The position numbers and the translations under genes are program-made. DNA of 64,000 bases from Citrobacter gillenii (GTDB taxonomy: Bacteria; Pseudomonadota; Gammaproteobacteria; Enterobacterales; Enterobacteriaceae), in assembly GCF_013337685.1 (NCBI RefSeq), contig NZ_SUQN01000006.1:372001-436000 (forward strand), written 5' to 3'. Under the pieces are notes generated by a model. The model was not told the DNA's origin. It saw only the letters and a list, made by a program, of their open reading frames with translations, and searched no databases. Positions 31,864 through 44,965 of this stretch are shown one piece after another (position 1 is the first letter of the stretch; the number at the start of each line of letters is the position of its first letter).

Positions 31864-34800
31864 ATGTTGTACGATAAATCCCTTGAGAAGGATAACTGTG
31901 GTTTCGGCCTGATCGCCCACATAGAAGGCGAACCTAGCCACAAGGTAGTGCGTACCGCCATACACGCACTGGCCCGTATGCAGCACCGTGGAGCCATCCT
32001 CGCGGACGGTAAAACCGGCGACGGCTGTGGCCTGTTATTACAAAAACCCGATCGCTTTTTCCGCATTGTTGCGCAAGAGCGCGGCTGGCGTTTAGCCAAA
32101 AACTACGCGGTCGGCATGATCTTTTTAAATAAAGACGCTGAACTGGCGGCGGCATCTCGTCGCATCGTTGAAGAAGAGTTACAGCAGGAAACCCTGTCGA
32201 TTGTGGGCTGGCGCGACGTGCCGACCAACGACGGTGTTCTCGGTGAAATTGCCCTCTCCTCCCTGCCCCGTATTGAGCAAATTTTTGTTAACGCCCCTGC
32301 GGGCTGGCGTCCACGCGATATGGAGCGCCGTCTGTTCATCGCGCGTCGCCGCATCGAAAAACGTTTACAGGACGATAAAGACTTCTACGTCTGTAGCTTG
32401 TCCAATCTGGTCAATATCTATAAAGGTCTGTGTATGCCGGCGGATCTGCCGCGCTTTTACCTGGACCTCGCGGACCTGCGTCTGGAATCGGCCATCTGCC
32501 TGTTCCACCAGCGCTTTTCCACCAACACCGTACCGCGCTGGCCGCTGGCCCAACCGTTCCGCTACCTGGCGCACAACGGAGAAATCAATACCATTACCGG
32601 TAACCGCCAGTGGGCGCGCGCCCGTACTTATAAGTTCCAGACCCCGCTGATCCCGGATCTCCACGATGCCGCGCCGTTCGTCAACGAAACCGGCTCCGAC
32701 TCCAGCTCAATGGATAACATGCTCGAACTGCTGCTGGCAGGCGGGATGGACATCATCCGCGCGATGCGCCTGCTGGTGCCACCGGCCTGGCAGAACAACC
32801 CGGATATGGACCCGGAGCTGCGCGCATTCTTTGACTTTAACTCCATGCACATGGAGCCGTGGGACGGCCCGGCAGGCATTGTCATGTCTGACGGTCGCTT
32901 TGCCGCCTGTAACCTTGACCGTAACGGCCTGCGCCCGGCGCGCTACGTCATCACCAAAGACAAGCTCATCACCTGCGCCTCCGAAGTGGGTATCTGGGAT
33001 TATCAGCCCGATGAAGTCGTCGAGAAAGGCCGCGTCGGTCCCGGCGAACTGATGGTGATCGACACCCGCTCGGGTCGCATTCTGCACTCGGCGGAAACCG
33101 ATGATGACCTGAAAAGTCGCCATCCGTACAAAGAGTGGATGGAAAAGAACGTCCGCCGTCTGGTACCGTTTGAAGACCTGGCTGACGATCAAGTCGGCAG
33201 CCGTGAGCTGGACGACGACACCCTTGCCAGCTACCAAAAACAGTTTAACTACAGCGCCGAAGAACTGGATTCCGTGATTCGCGTGTTGGGTGAAAACGGC
33301 CAGGAAGCGGTCGGTTCAATGGGCGATGACACCCCGTTTGCCGTGCTTTCCAGCCAGCCGCGTATCATTTATGACTACTTCCGTCAGCAGTTCGCGCAGG
33401 TGACCAACCCACCTATCGATCCGCTGCGTGAGGCGCACGTGATGTCGCTGGCCACCAGCATTGGTCGTGAGATGAACGTCTTCTGTGAAGCCGAAGGCCA
33501 GGCGCATCGCCTGAGCTTTAAATCGCCGATCTTGCTGTACTCTGATTTCACCCAGCTCACCACCATGAAAGAGGAACATTATCGCGCTGACCGGCTCGAT
33601 ATCACCTTCGACGTGAGTGAAACCACGCTGGAAGAGACCGTCAAGGCGCTGTGCGATAAAGCCGAACAGATGGTGCGTAACGGCACGGTATTGCTGGTGC
33701 TCTCTGACCGTAACATCGCCAAAAATCGCCTGCCGGTCCCGGCACCGATGGCGGTTGGTGCGGTGCAAACGCGTCTGGTGGAACAAAACCTGCGCTGCGA
33801 CGCTAACATCATCGTCGAAACCGCCAGTACCCGCGATCCACATCACTTCGCGGTACTCCTCGGCTTTGGTGCCACAGCAATCTATCCGTATCTGGCCTAT
33901 GAAACGCTGGGGCGTCTGATTGACACTCACGCTATTGCCAAAGATTACCGGACCGTGATGCTGAACTACCGTAACGGCATCAACAAAGGTCTGTACAAAA
34001 TCATGTCCAAAATGGGCATTTCGACCATTGCCTCCTACCGCTGTTCGAAGCTGTTTGAAGCCGTTGGCCTGCATGACGACGTGGTGGCATTGTGCTTCCA
34101 GGGCGTGGTCAGTCGCATCAGCGGCGCAGGCTTTGCCGACTTCCAGCAGGATCTGCTGAACCTCTCCAAACATGCCTGGTTGGCGCGCAAACCGATTAGC
34201 CAGGGCGGCCTGCTGAAGTACGTTCACGGTGGCGAATACCACGCCTACAACCCGGACGTAGTACGCACCCTGCAACAGGCAGTACAAAGCGGCGAATACA
34301 GCGACTACCAGCAATACGCGAAGTTGGTTAACGAGCGTCCGGCAGCAACGCTGCGCGATCTGCTGGCTATCGCACCTGGCAATGAAGCAGTAAGTATTGA
34401 CGACGTCGAACCCGCAACCGAGTTGTTTAAACGTTTTGATACCGCAGCCATGTCCATCGGCGCGTTAAGCCCGGAAGCGCACGAAGCGCTGGCCGAAGCG
34501 ATGAACAGCATCGGCGGCAATTCCAACTCCGGCGAAGGCGGTGAGGACCCAGCACGTTATGGCACCAACAAGGTGTCGCGCATCAAGCAGGTGGCTTCCG
34601 GTCGCTTCGGTGTAACCCCGGCGTATCTGGTCAACGCTGACGTCATTCAGATTAAGGTCGCACAGGGCGCGAAGCCCGGCGAAGGCGGTCAGTTACCGGG
34701 AGATAAAGTTACCCCGTACATCGCCAAACTGCGTTATTCGGTGCCGGGCGTGACGCTGATTTCCCCGCCGCCACACCACGATATCTACTCTATCGAGGAC

Positions 34801-36324
34801 CTGGCGCAGCTGATTTTCGATTTAAAACAGGTTAACCCGAAGGCGATGATCTCTGTGAAGCTGGTTTCCGAACCGGGCGTCGGTACCATCGCCACCGGCG
34901 TGGCAAAAGCCTACGCGGATCTGATAACCATTGCCGGTTACGACGGCGGCACCGGTGCCAGCCCGCTCTCTTCGGTGAAATACGCAGGTTGTCCGTGGGA
35001 ACTGGGGCTGGTAGAAACTCAGCAGGCACTGGTGGCTAACGGTCTGCGCCATAAGATCCGTTTACAAGTTGATGGCGGTCTAAAAACTGGCGTCGACATC
35101 ATCAAAGCAGCCATTCTCGGCGCGGAAAGCTTCGGCTTTGGTACCGGCCCGATGGTCGCGCTGGGCTGTAAATACCTGCGTATTTGCCACCTGAACAACT
35201 GTGCAACCGGTGTAGCAACCCAGGACGAAAAACTGCGGAAGAACCACTACCACGGTCTGCCGTTCAAAGTGACCAACTACTTTGAGTTTGTCGCCCGTGA
35301 AACCCGCGAGCTGATGGCATCGCTTGGCGTAACACGCCTGGTGGATCTGATTGGTCGTACCGACCTGCTCAAAGAGCTGGACGGGTATACTGCCAAGCAG
35401 CAGAAACTGGAGCTGTCTCACCTGCTGGAAACCGCACAACCTCACCCAGGCAAAGCGGTGTATTGTACTGAGAACAACCCACCGTTCGACAACGGCGTGC
35501 TCAACGCGCAGTTGCTGCAACAGGCCAAACCATTTGTTGATGAGCGCCAGAGTAAAACTTTCTGGTTCGACATCCGCAACACCGACCGTTCTGTCGGCGC
35601 ATCACTGTCGGGCTATATCGCTCAGACGCACGGCGATCAGGGGCTGGCTTCCGACCCGATCAAGGCGCATTTCAGCGGTACCGCAGGCCAGAGCTTTGGC
35701 GTGTGGAACGCGGGCGGCGTGGAGCTGTATCTGACCGGCGATGCCAACGACTATGTCGGTAAAGGCATGGCGGGCGGCCTGCTGGCGGTACGTCCTCCGG
35801 TCGGTTCTGCCTTCCGCAGCCATGAAGCGAGCATCATCGGCAACACCTGCCTGTACGGCGCAACCGGCGGTCGTCTGTTTGCCGCAGGTCGCGCGGGTGA
35901 ACGCTTTGGGGTACGTAACTCAGGTGCCATCACTGTGGTCGAAGGCATCGGTGACAACGGCTGTGAATACATGACCGGCGGCATCGTCTGTATTCTCGGT
36001 AAAACGGGCGTCAACTTCGGCGCAGGCATGACGGGCGGGTTCGCCTACGTGCTGGACGAAGACGGCGAATTCCGCAAACGCGTGAATCCAGAGCTGGTCG
36101 AAGTCCTGAGCGTGGACTCGCTGGCTATCCACGAAGAGCATTTGCGTGGACTGATCACCGAGCATGTACAGCATACCGGTTCGTCACGCGGAGAAGAGAT
36201 CCTGGCCAACTGGCCGGCATTCTCGGCGAAATTCGCGCTGGTTAAACCGAAGTCCAGTGATGTGAAAGCACTGTTGGGTCACCGTAGTCGTAGCGCAGCT
36301 GAGCTGCGCGTGCAGGCGCAGTAA
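31864..36324 (+). CDS. gltB: glutamate synthase [NADPH] large subunit
   Basis: Converts glutamine and 2-oxoglutarate to two glutamates with GltD. The 1486-residue start MLYDKSLEKDNC is chosen because GGGGAGG precedes it at good spacing; an in-frame extension to 31756 exists. Removal of an 11-residue propeptide would expose C12 as the N-terminal nucleophile of the glutaminase domain (CGFGLIAHIEG). The central domain, FMN-binding synthase domain (EGGEDPARYGTN, PPHHDIYS), the [3Fe-4S] cysteines (CHLNNCATG) and the C-terminal beta-helix (GVWNAGGVELYLTGDAND) follow. gltD is 12 bases downstream. Confidence 0.98.
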   Translation: MLYDKSLEKDNCGFGLIAHIEGEPSHKVVRTAIHALARMQHRGAILADGKTGDGCGLLLQKPDRFFRIVAQERGWRLAKNYAVGMIFLNKDAELAAASRRIVEEELQQETLSIVGWRDVPTNDGVLGEIALSSLPRIEQIFVNAPAGWRPRDMERRLFIARRRIEKRLQDDKDFYVCSLSNLVNIYKGLCMPADLPRFYLDLADLRLESAICLFHQRFSTNTVPRWPLAQPFRYLAHNGEINTITGNRQWARARTYKFQTPLIPDLHDAAPFVNETGSDSSSMDNMLELLLAGGMDIIRAMRLLVPPAWQNNPDMDPELRAFFDFNSMHMEPWDGPAGIVMSDGRFAACNLDRNGLRPARYVITKDKLITCASEVGIWDYQPDEVVEKGRVGPGELMVIDTRSGRILHSAETDDDLKSRHPYKEWMEKNVRRLVPFEDLADDQVGSRELDDDTLASYQKQFNYSAEELDSVIRVLGENGQEAVGSMGDDTPFAVLSSQPRIIYDYFRQQFAQVTNPPIDPLREAHVMSLATSIGREMNVFCEAEGQAHRLSFKSPILLYSDFTQLTTMKEEHYRADRLDITFDVSETTLEETVKALCDKAEQMVRNGTVLLVLSDRNIAKNRLPVPAPMAVGAVQTRLVEQNLRCDANIIVETASTRDPHHFAVLLGFGATAIYPYLAYETLGRLIDTHAIAKDYRTVMLNYRNGINKGLYKIMSKMGISTIASYRCSKLFEAVGLHDDVVALCFQGVVSRISGAGFADFQQDLLNLSKHAWLARKPISQGGLLKYVHGGEYHAYNPDVVRTLQQAVQSGEYSDYQQYAKLVNERPAATLRDLLAIAPGNEAVSIDDVEPATELFKRFDTAAMSIGALSPEAHEALAEAMNSIGGNSNSGEGGEDPARYGTNKVSRIKQVASGRFGVTPAYLVNADVIQIKVAQGAKPGEGGQLPGDKVTPYIAKLRYSVPGVTLISPPPHHDIYSIEDLAQLIFDLKQVNPKAMISVKLVSEPGVGTIATGVAKAYADLITIAGYDGGTGASPLSSVKYAGCPWELGLVETQQALVANGLRHKIRLQVDGGLKTGVDIIKAAILGAESFGFGTGPMVALGCKYLRICHLNNCATGVATQDEKLRKNHYHGLPFKVTNYFEFVARETRELMASLGVTRLVDLIGRTDLLKELDGYTAKQQKLELSHLLETAQPHPGKAVYCTENNPPFDNGVLNAQLLQQAKPFVDERQSKTFWFDIRNTDRSVGASLSGYIAQTHGDQGLASDPIKAHFSGTAGQSFGVWNAGGVELYLTGDANDYVGKGMAGGLLAVRPPVGSAFRSHEASIIGNTCLYGATGGRLFAAGRAGERFGVRNSGAITVVEGIGDNGCEYMTGGIVCILGKTGVNFGAGMTGGFAYVLDEDGEFRKRVNPELVEVLSVDSLAIHEEHLRGLITEHVQHTGSSRGEEILANWPAFSAKFALVKPKSSDVKALLGHRSRSAAELRVQAQ

Positions 36325-37756
<1,432 letters not shown>

Positions 37757-37769
37757 AAGCCTCTCTGCT

Positions 37770-37814
37770 GGCCCCCTGCCAAAATTCACATTGCTGGATG
37801 GGGGCCTGTTTTCT
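37770..37814 (+). terminator. terminator-like hairpin after gltD
   Basis: GGCCCCC/GGGGGCC stem with a loop of about 22 bases followed by TGTTTTCTT. It lies inside the inserted segment, so it is not the ancestral gltD terminator. Confidence 0.5.
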
Positions 37815-37966
37815 TCTGCCTCACACATTCACGTCATTCCTGGAAAGCGACTCGCAAATGCTGATGCAGGTCCATGTAATGCAATCGTCATGGATTGACG
37901 GCATTAGACCTCGAGCGTATTGATAACGATATATTTTCATTTCGCAACTATCACGCCAGGGAAGAC

Positions 37967-39034
37967 ATGAATACACTCACCTCGACACACCATGCTGAGG
38001 ATTATCAGCAAATCCATGACGGAATAATCCATTTATTGGATAACGCCAGGACAGAAACGGTCCGCAGCATCAACGCAATTATGACGGCAACCTATTGGGA
38101 GATTGGCCATCGAATTGTCGAATTTGAACAAGGCGGTGAAGCGCGAGCGGCTTACGGTACTCAACTGATTGAACGTTTGTCCGTCGATTTAAACCAGCGG
38201 TACAAACGTGGGTTTTCCACGGGAAACTTGCGACAAATACGAGCGTTTTATCTTTATTTTCAAAATATTGAAATTCAGCAGACAGTGTCTGGTGAATCTT
38301 CCCGTCTGGCACAACTCGCCAAAATTTTCCCGCTTCCCTGGTCAGCCTATGTCCGCCTGCTATCGGTTAAAAATCCTGATGCCCGCATCTTTTACGAGAA
38401 AGAGACGCTACGTAACGGCTGGTCAGTACGGCAACTCGACAGGCAAATCACCACCCAATTTTACGAAAGAACATTATTGTCCCACGACAAAACCGCCATG
38501 TTACAGCAGGTCGCCCCCACCGTCGCTGACGTTACGCCAGAACAAGCAATACGTGACCCGTTCATTCTTGAATTCCTAGATTTAAAGGACGAATATTCTG
38601 AATCTGACCTTGAAGAAGCGCTGATAAACCACCTGATGGATTTTATGCTGGAACTCGGTGATGATTTTTCCTTTGTGGGTCGCCAGCGTCGCTTACGCAT
38701 TGACGATAGTTGGTTTCGCATCGATCTGCTGTTCTTCCACCGACGCTTACGCTGCCTGCTCATCGTTGACCTCAAGGTAGGAAAATTCAGCTACGCCGAT
38801 GCAGGGCAAATGAATATGTACCTGAATTACGCCCAAGAGCACTGGACAATGCCTGGAGAGAATCCGCCCGTAGGCTTAATCCTGTGCGCGGAAAAAGGTG
38901 CTGGCGAAGCTCACTATGCCCTAACCGGTTTACCTCATAAAGTGCTTACCAACGAATACAAAATGCAGTTGCCTGACGAGAAATTACTGGCGGATGAACT
39001 TGCCCGTTCACAAACTCGATTAGCGTCTCAATGA
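37967..39034 (+). CDS. YhcG-like PDDEXK nuclease-domain protein (DUF1016)
   Basis: A 354-residue protein of the YhcG/DUF1016 family. The N-terminal half (about 1-170) is the helical DUF1016 N domain (ATYWEIGHRIVEFEQGG, GFSTGNLRQIRAFY). The C-terminal half is a PDDEXK-type nuclease core with FRIDLLFFHRRLRCLLIVDLK supplying the D and D/E-x-K residues. Family members occur in defence-type and mobile contexts, but the cellular role is unsettled. I start at the ATG after CAGGGAAG; an earlier in-frame ATG at 37895 is possible. It is bounded by two copies of the gltD end, so it was probably acquired. Confidence 0.85.
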   Translation: MNTLTSTHHAEDYQQIHDGIIHLLDNARTETVRSINAIMTATYWEIGHRIVEFEQGGEARAAYGTQLIERLSVDLNQRYKRGFSTGNLRQIRAFYLYFQNIEIQQTVSGESSRLAQLAKIFPLPWSAYVRLLSVKNPDARIFYEKETLRNGWSVRQLDRQITTQFYERTLLSHDKTAMLQQVAPTVADVTPEQAIRDPFILEFLDLKDEYSESDLEEALINHLMDFMLELGDDFSFVGRQRRLRIDDSWFRIDLLFFHRRLRCLLIVDLKVGKFSYADAGQMNMYLNYAQEHWTMPGENPPVGLILCAEKGAGEAHYALTGLPHKVLTNEYKMQLPDEKLLADELARSQTRLASQ

Positions 39035-39055
39035 GAGCATTCACGGAGCGACTGA

Positions 39056-39155
<100 letters not shown>

Positions 39156-39167
39156 CACATCTTTTCT

Positions 39168-39199
39168 GGCATCTCGTCCGCACATATGGATGAGATGCC
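39168..39199 (+). terminator. probable ancestral gltBD terminator
   Basis: GGCATCTCGTCC/GGATGAGATGCC stem with one G-T pair, 13 bases after the duplicated gltD stop codon. The T run is weak. Confidence 0.5.
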
Positions 39200-39277
39200 G
39201 GATATCCGTCTTCTCTTCTAAAAATACGTAGTTGCTACATAGCATAAATTCGCGAACAACCAGCTTAAAAATCCAGT

Positions 39278-39293
39278 ACGTAAACGTTTGCAT
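39278..39293 (+). promoter_or_regulatory. PurR-type operator upstream of codBA
   Basis: ACGTAAACGTTTGCAT matches the PurR box pattern (ACGCAAACGTTTGC-like palindrome centred on CG). It overlaps the -35 hexamer, a position expected for repression. E. coli codBA is a PurR target. Confidence 0.75.
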
Positions 39294-39315
39294 TCTTCTG
39301 AAAAGTGTATATTAT
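39288..39315 (+). promoter_or_regulatory. codBA promoter
   Basis: -35 TTGCAT (39288-39293) and -10 TATTAT (39310-39315) with a 16-base spacer, about 37 bases before the GTG start of codB. Confidence 0.6.
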
Positions 39316-39351
39316 GCGGCGGATTTTTTGGGCAAAATTCATGGAGGTGTT

Positions 39352-40602
39352 GTGTCGCAAGATAACAATTATAGCCAGGGCCCCGTCCCTCTGGCCGCGC
39401 GGAAAGGCGTAGTTCCACTGACATTTGTAATGTTGGGATTAACGTTTTTTTCCGCCAGTATGTGGACCGGGGGCACACTCGGTACCGGTCTTTCCTATAA
39501 TGATTTCTTCCTGGCAGTTCTCTTCGGTAATCTTCTCCTCGGTATTTACACTGCCTTTCTGGGTTTCATCGGCGCAAAAACCGGACTCTCTACCCATCTC
39601 CTGGCGCGTTACTCATTTGGCGTAAAAGGTTCATGGTTTCCCTCAATGCTGTTAGGCGGCACGCAGGTGGGCTGGTTTGGTGTTGGCGTGGCGATGTTTG
39701 CTATCCCAGTCAGCAAAGCGACGGGAATCGACGTTAATATCCTGATTGCTGTATCTGGCCTGTTGATGACCATGACCATCTTTTTTGGCATTTCGGCGCT
39801 GACGGTTTTATCGATTATCGCCGTACCCGCTATCGTTATTCTTGGTAGTTACTCCGTCTGGCTGGCAGTATCCGACGTGGGCGGCTTAGATCATTTAAAA
39901 ACGATTGTGCCACAGACACCGCTGGATTTTTCAACCGCGCTGGCGCTGGTCGTGGGATCGTTTGTCAGCGCAGGTACCTTGACGGCCGACTTCGTTCGCT
40001 TTGGCCGTAATGCCAAAGCTGCGGTGCTGATTGCCATGGTGGCTTTTTTCCTCGGCAACTCCCTGATGTTTATCTTCGGTGCTGCTGGCGCTGCCGCTGT
40101 AGGACAGGCGGACATCTCCGACGTGATGATTGCCCAGGGGCTCCTGCTGCCAGCGATTGTCGTTCTCGGCCTGAATATCTGGACAACCAACGACAACGCG
40201 CTGTATGCGTCGGGTCTGGGCTTTGCCAATATTACCGGTTTTTCCAGCCGTACATTGTCGGTGGTTAACGGTATTATTGGCACGCTGTGCGCGCTGTGGC
40301 TGTACAATAACTTTGTCGGCTGGCTGACATTTCTGTCGGCCGCGATCCCTCCGATTGGCGGGGTGATTATTGCCGACTATCTGTTAAACCACCGCCGATA
40401 CGCCGATTTCAACAACGCACAATTTACGCCGGTGAATTGGATAGCCATTCTGTCCGTTGCACTGGGCATCGCTGCCGGCCACTATATTCCCGGTATTGTG
40501 CCCGTCAACGCCGTACTCGGCGGTGTAGTCAGCTATATCCTGCTGAATCCACTTTTTAATCGCAGTCTTGCTCAGTCCACGGAGGTCAGCCATGCAGACT
40601 AA
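39352..40602 (+). CDS. codB: cytosine permease CodB
   Basis: Inner-membrane cytosine symporter of the NCS1 family. The 416 residues have about twelve membrane segments. The start is GTG, giving (M)[12 protein letters not shown], which aligns with E. coli CodB and is preceded by GGAGG; the in-frame ATG at 39232 lacks conservation and would overlap the promoter. The typical [11 protein letters not shown] and [12 protein letters not shown] segments are present. It overlaps codA by 11 bases. Confidence 0.95.
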   Translation: MSQDNNYSQGPVPLAARKGVVPLTFVMLGLTFFSASMWTGGTLGTGLSYNDFFLAVLFGNLLLGIYTAFLGFIGAKTGLSTHLLARYSFGVKGSWFPSMLLGGTQVGWFGVGVAMFAIPVSKATGIDVNILIAVSGLLMTMTIFFGISALTVLSIIAVPAIVILGSYSVWLAVSDVGGLDHLKTIVPQTPLDFSTALALVVGSFVSAGTLTADFVRFGRNAKAAVLIAMVAFFLGNSLMFIFGAAGAAAVGQADISDVMIAQGLLLPAIVVLGLNIWTTNDNALYASGLGFANITGFSSRTLSVVNGIIGTLCALWLYNNFVGWLTFLSAAIPPIGGVIIADYLLNHRRYADFNNAQFTPVNWIAILSVALGIAAGHYIPGIVPVNAVLGGVVSYILLNPLFNRSLAQSTEVSHAD

Positions 40603-41872
40603 TACCCTCACCATTCGTCAGGCACGTTTACAGGGACGCGAAGGGTTATGGCAACTTACAATTGAAAACGGGCGTTTTAGCCGTATTGAATCCCAGGAAG
40701 CCGCATCTTTACCGCAAGGTGAGGTCCTGGACGCTGAAGGTGGACTCGCCATCCCGCCATTCGTCGAGCCGCATATCCATCTGGACACCACGCAAACGGC
40801 AGGCGAGCCAAACTGGAATCAGTCGGGTACGCTGTTTGAGGGTATTGAGCGCTGGGCTGAACGTAAAGCGATGCTGACTCACGAAGACGTGAAGACGCGT
40901 GCCATGCAAACCCTGAAATGGCAGATGGCCAACGGCATCCAGTATGTTCGTACGCACGTTGACGTTTCCGATCCCACACTAACGGCACTGAAAGCGATGC
41001 TGGAAGTGAAGCAAGAGGTCGCACCGTGGGTGGAGCTGCAAATTGTGGCATTCCCACAAGAGGGGATTCTATCTTACCCCAACGGTGAGGCACTGTTAGA
41101 GGAAGCGGTACGCCTGGGCGCCGACGTGATTGGTGCGATTCCCCACTTTGAATTTACGCGTGAATATGGCGTGGAGTCGCTGCATAAAATTTTCGCCCTG
41201 GCCCAGAAGTACGACCGCCTTATCGATGTGCACTGTGACGAAATTGATGATGAACAATCACGCTTTGTTGAAACCGTTGCAGCACTGGCGCATCGCGACG
41301 GAATGGGCGGGCGCGTTACTGCCAGCCATACCACAGCGATGCATTCCTACAACGGCGCGTATGCTTCCCGTCTTTTCCGTCTGCTGAAAATGTCAGGTAT
41401 TAACTTTGTTGCGAATCCTCTGGTGAACATTCACCTGCAGGGACGTTTTGACACCTATCCCAAGCGTCGCGGTGTCACCCGCGTCAAAGAGATGCTGGAG
41501 GCAGAGATCAACGTCTGCTTTGGCCATGATGATGTCTTTGATCCGTGGTATCCGCTGGGCACCGCGAATATGCTGCAGGTGCTGCATATGGGATTACACG
41601 TGTGCCAACTGATGGGATACGGGCAGATTAATGATGGGCTGAACCTGATAACCACTCACAGCGCAAAAACCCTGCACTTGCAAGACTACGGCCTGAGCGT
41701 TGGAAATTCCGCTAACCTGGTAATTTTACCGGCAGAAAATGGGTTTGACGCGGTTCGTCGCCAAACACCTGCCCGTTATTCCATTCGCCACGGGCGGGTC
41801 ATCGCCGAGACCGTACCGAGTCAAACAACGTTGCATCTGTCGCAGCCAGAAACAGTGACATTTAAGCGGTAG
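40592..41872 (+). CDS. codA: cytosine deaminase
   Basis: Hydrolyses cytosine to uracil and ammonia for pyrimidine salvage. The 426 residues form an amidohydrolase with metal ligands H61 and H63 (EPHIHLD), the catalytic region [10 protein letters not shown], a histidine in TASHTTAMH, and the aspartate in [11 protein letters not shown] start at [10 protein letters not shown], preceded by GGAGG and overlapping codB. In E. coli K-12 this operon lies elsewhere, near cyn/lac; here it sits between gltD and nan. Confidence 0.96.
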   Translation: MQTNTLTIRQARLQGREGLWQLTIENGRFSRIESQEAASLPQGEVLDAEGGLAIPPFVEPHIHLDTTQTAGEPNWNQSGTLFEGIERWAERKAMLTHEDVKTRAMQTLKWQMANGIQYVRTHVDVSDPTLTALKAMLEVKQEVAPWVELQIVAFPQEGILSYPNGEALLEEAVRLGADVIGAIPHFEFTREYGVESLHKIFALAQKYDRLIDVHCDEIDDEQSRFVETVAALAHRDGMGGRVTASHTTAMHSYNGAYASRLFRLLKMSGINFVANPLVNIHLQGRFDTYPKRRGVTRVKEMLEAEINVCFGHDDVFDPWYPLGTANMLQVLHMGLHVCQLMGYGQINDGLNLITTHSAKTLHLQDYGLSVGNSANLVILPAENGFDAVRRQTPARYSIRHGRVIAETVPSQTTLHLSQPETVTFKR

Positions 41873-41886
41873 ATTGTCTTTTGAAT

Positions 41887-41916
41887 AATTGCCGCAGACA
41901 CGCAGCTGCGGCAATT
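41887..41916. terminator. bidirectional hairpin between codA and nanQ
   Basis: Perfect 11-base stem AATTGCCGCAG/CTGCGGCAATT with an eight-base loop, between convergent operons. Confidence 0.75.
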
Positions 41917-41936
41917 ACCATGTTGGTGCATTCCTA

Positions 41937-43272
<1,336 letters not shown>

Positions 43273-43276
<4 letters not shown>

Positions 43277-43317
43277 AGCACGACCTTTTTCAGCGTCAGT
43301 TGCTCAAGTAACGACAT
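43273..43317 (-). pseudogene. nanE: nanE remnant: 14-codon in-frame scar of ManNAc-6-P epimerase
   Basis: The reading frame is [14 protein letters not shown] then stop. Its first seven residues match the start of E. coli NanE (MSLLAQL) and its last five match its end (MKKAVL). So about 215 internal codons of the roughly 229-codon gene are gone, precisely in frame. The upstream gap from nanT, a ribosome-binding site (AAGGGAA) and the ATGA junction with nanK are kept. NanE would turn ManNAc-6-P into GlcNAc-6-P. There is no trace of a transposon or recombinase scar. Confidence 0.9.
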
Positions 43318-43364
43318 ACTTATTCCCTTACCAAAATAGCCCGGTGCAGGACCGGGCAATCGGA

Positions 43365-44855
43365 TTAACTTTTTGATTTCACCAGCGCGCTTTTATCGCT
43401 GCCAAACGGCACGGCTCCGCTAAACGGTTTACCATCAATGGCATCATGGGTACGCAGCGCTTCCGGGCGCAGCCAGCGCTGCACGCGGGACGGCATATCA
43501 AGGCCAATCAGCAGGATCACCACGAAAGTCAGGCTAAACGACAGCGATCCCAGCGCCGTGCCCAGATCCAGACGCTGTGCAATCAGCGCACCGATGATCG
43601 GCGCCAGTGCCCCGCCCAGCGCACCCACGTTGTAGGTAAAGCCCAGACCCGCCGCACGTTGGTCAGTATCGAAATAACCGCCGATCAGTTTGGGTAAGAT
43701 CCCGGAGATCCCCTGCCCGAGCATTTGCTGGAAAAACAGCAGCAGACCCAGTACCCAGACGTTGGCACCGCCAATCGCAAACACGGGAATAATCAGCAAC
43801 TGTGAGGCCAGCAGGCTGTAGACATAGGCTTTGCGCGTACCCAGCCAATCACCCAGAAAACCACCGACACAACAGCCTACCGCCGCCCCAAAGCCGCTGA
43901 AGAACAGCACCCTGGCGACCGTCGACGGGTCATACATCAATTCAGTTTTCAGGTAGGTCGGCAGCAGCGCCTGAATTGGCCACGAGTAGAGGAAGGCGAA
44001 CAGCACCACTACCATCAGCATTACGCCCGTCGGCCAGCGTTTACCGCTGCTTTGCACCATAAAGCTAATGAAGATAAACGCGCAGACCAGACCGAGGATC
44101 GCCACGATAGCCGCATTTTGCAGGTTACCGGCAAAACAGAACCACAGCGCGGTTGCGGCGGCGAGCGTCATCAGAATATTAATGACCCGATGTTCACCCC
44201 GATAGAGGGTATCCACCATCGTGCGCACCGGCGCTTTGCCTTCGTGTTTTTCCTTCCAGTCTTCGGCTTCCGGAATATTTTTACGCAGCCAGAGGGCGAA
44301 GATAATCGGTACAATGCCGATGAAAAACAGCGCGCGCCACCCCCACACCGGTACCACCAGACTGTAGACCTGAGCGGCGATCACAGCCCCCACGGAGAAG
44401 CCAGAAATCAGGAAACCACTGGCTTTATTGCGCAACTGTTTAGGCCAGCTTTCAATCACATAGGTCGCACTTGAACCGTACTCACCTGCCATCCCCATGC
44501 CGATGACCAGGCGGGCGATAAACATGGTGGTGTAGCCCGGTGCAAAACCGCAGGCCAGCGTCCCTAGCGAGAACAGAATAATGCTGGTGACCATCGCCAG
44601 GCGACGTCCGTAGCGATCGCCCATCGCTCCCAGCATCAGCCCGCCAAACCAGCGAGAAATAAAGGCGGCCGAGATCAGGCTGGCAGCCTGCACCGTCGTC
44701 AACCCGAATTCACCTTGTACTTCCGTCAGCACAAGGGCAATTAAGACAAAATCAAAACCATCCAGCAAATATCCCAGCCAGGCGGCAGAGAACGCACGCC
44801 ATTGTGCCCGGTTGAGATGGCGGTACCACGGAATGCTCTGGGTAGAAGTACTCAT
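43365..44855 (-). CDS. nanT: sialic acid:H+ symporter NanT
   Basis: Major facilitator that imports N-acetylneuraminate. The 496 residues carry the MFS loop motif [13 protein letters not shown] after the second membrane segment, and the extra hydrophobic segments in the middle that give NanT 14 rather than 12 spans. The sequence is complete and matches E. coli NanT. It is 110 bases downstream of nanA, with a REP unit between. Confidence 0.97.
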   Translation of the reverse strand: MSTSTQSIPWYRHLNRAQWRAFSAAWLGYLLDGFDFVLIALVLTEVQGEFGLTTVQAASLISAAFISRWFGGLMLGAMGDRYGRRLAMVTSIILFSLGTLACGFAPGYTTMFIARLVIGMGMAGEYGSSATYVIESWPKQLRNKASGFLISGFSVGAVIAAQVYSLVVPVWGWRALFFIGIVPIIFALWLRKNIPEAEDWKEKHEGKAPVRTMVDTLYRGEHRVINILMTLAAATALWFCFAGNLQNAAIVAILGLVCAFIFISFMVQSSGKRWPTGVMLMVVVLFAFLYSWPIQALLPTYLKTELMYDPSTVARVLFFSGFGAAVGCCVGGFLGDWLGTRKAYVYSLLASQLLIIPVFAIGGANVWVLGLLLFFQQMLGQGISGILPKLIGGYFDTDQRAAGLGFTYNVGALGGALAPIIGALIAQRLDLGTALGSLSFSLTFVVILLIGLDMPSRVQRWLRPEALRTHDAIDGKPFSGAVPFGSDKSALVKSKS

Positions 44856-44900
44856 GTGACTCTCCCGACGATTTTCATTGTTGTACTGGTGGGCGACTGT

Positions 44901-44941
44901 GCCTCATCCGGCCTACGGTCTGCCTGTGTAGGCCGGGCAAG
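44901..44941. repeat. REP-like element between nanA and nanT
   Basis: CTCATCCGGCCTAC followed by an inverted GTAGGCCGGGCAAG half, in the nanA-nanT gap. Such elements often lower distal expression. Confidence 0.65.
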
Positions 44942-44965
44942 CAAAGAGCCCCCGGCAATCCGCTG

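Noticed and set aside
33316..34314. 332-codon open frame antisense to gltB
   Set aside because: It lies wholly inside gltB on the opposite strand, has no family resemblance, and results from the GC-biased third codon positions of gltB.
37895..37966. Upstream ATG of the YhcG-like protein
   Set aside because: Kept only as an alternative start: the added 24 residues look unlike the family N-terminus and the later ATG has a better ribosome-binding site.
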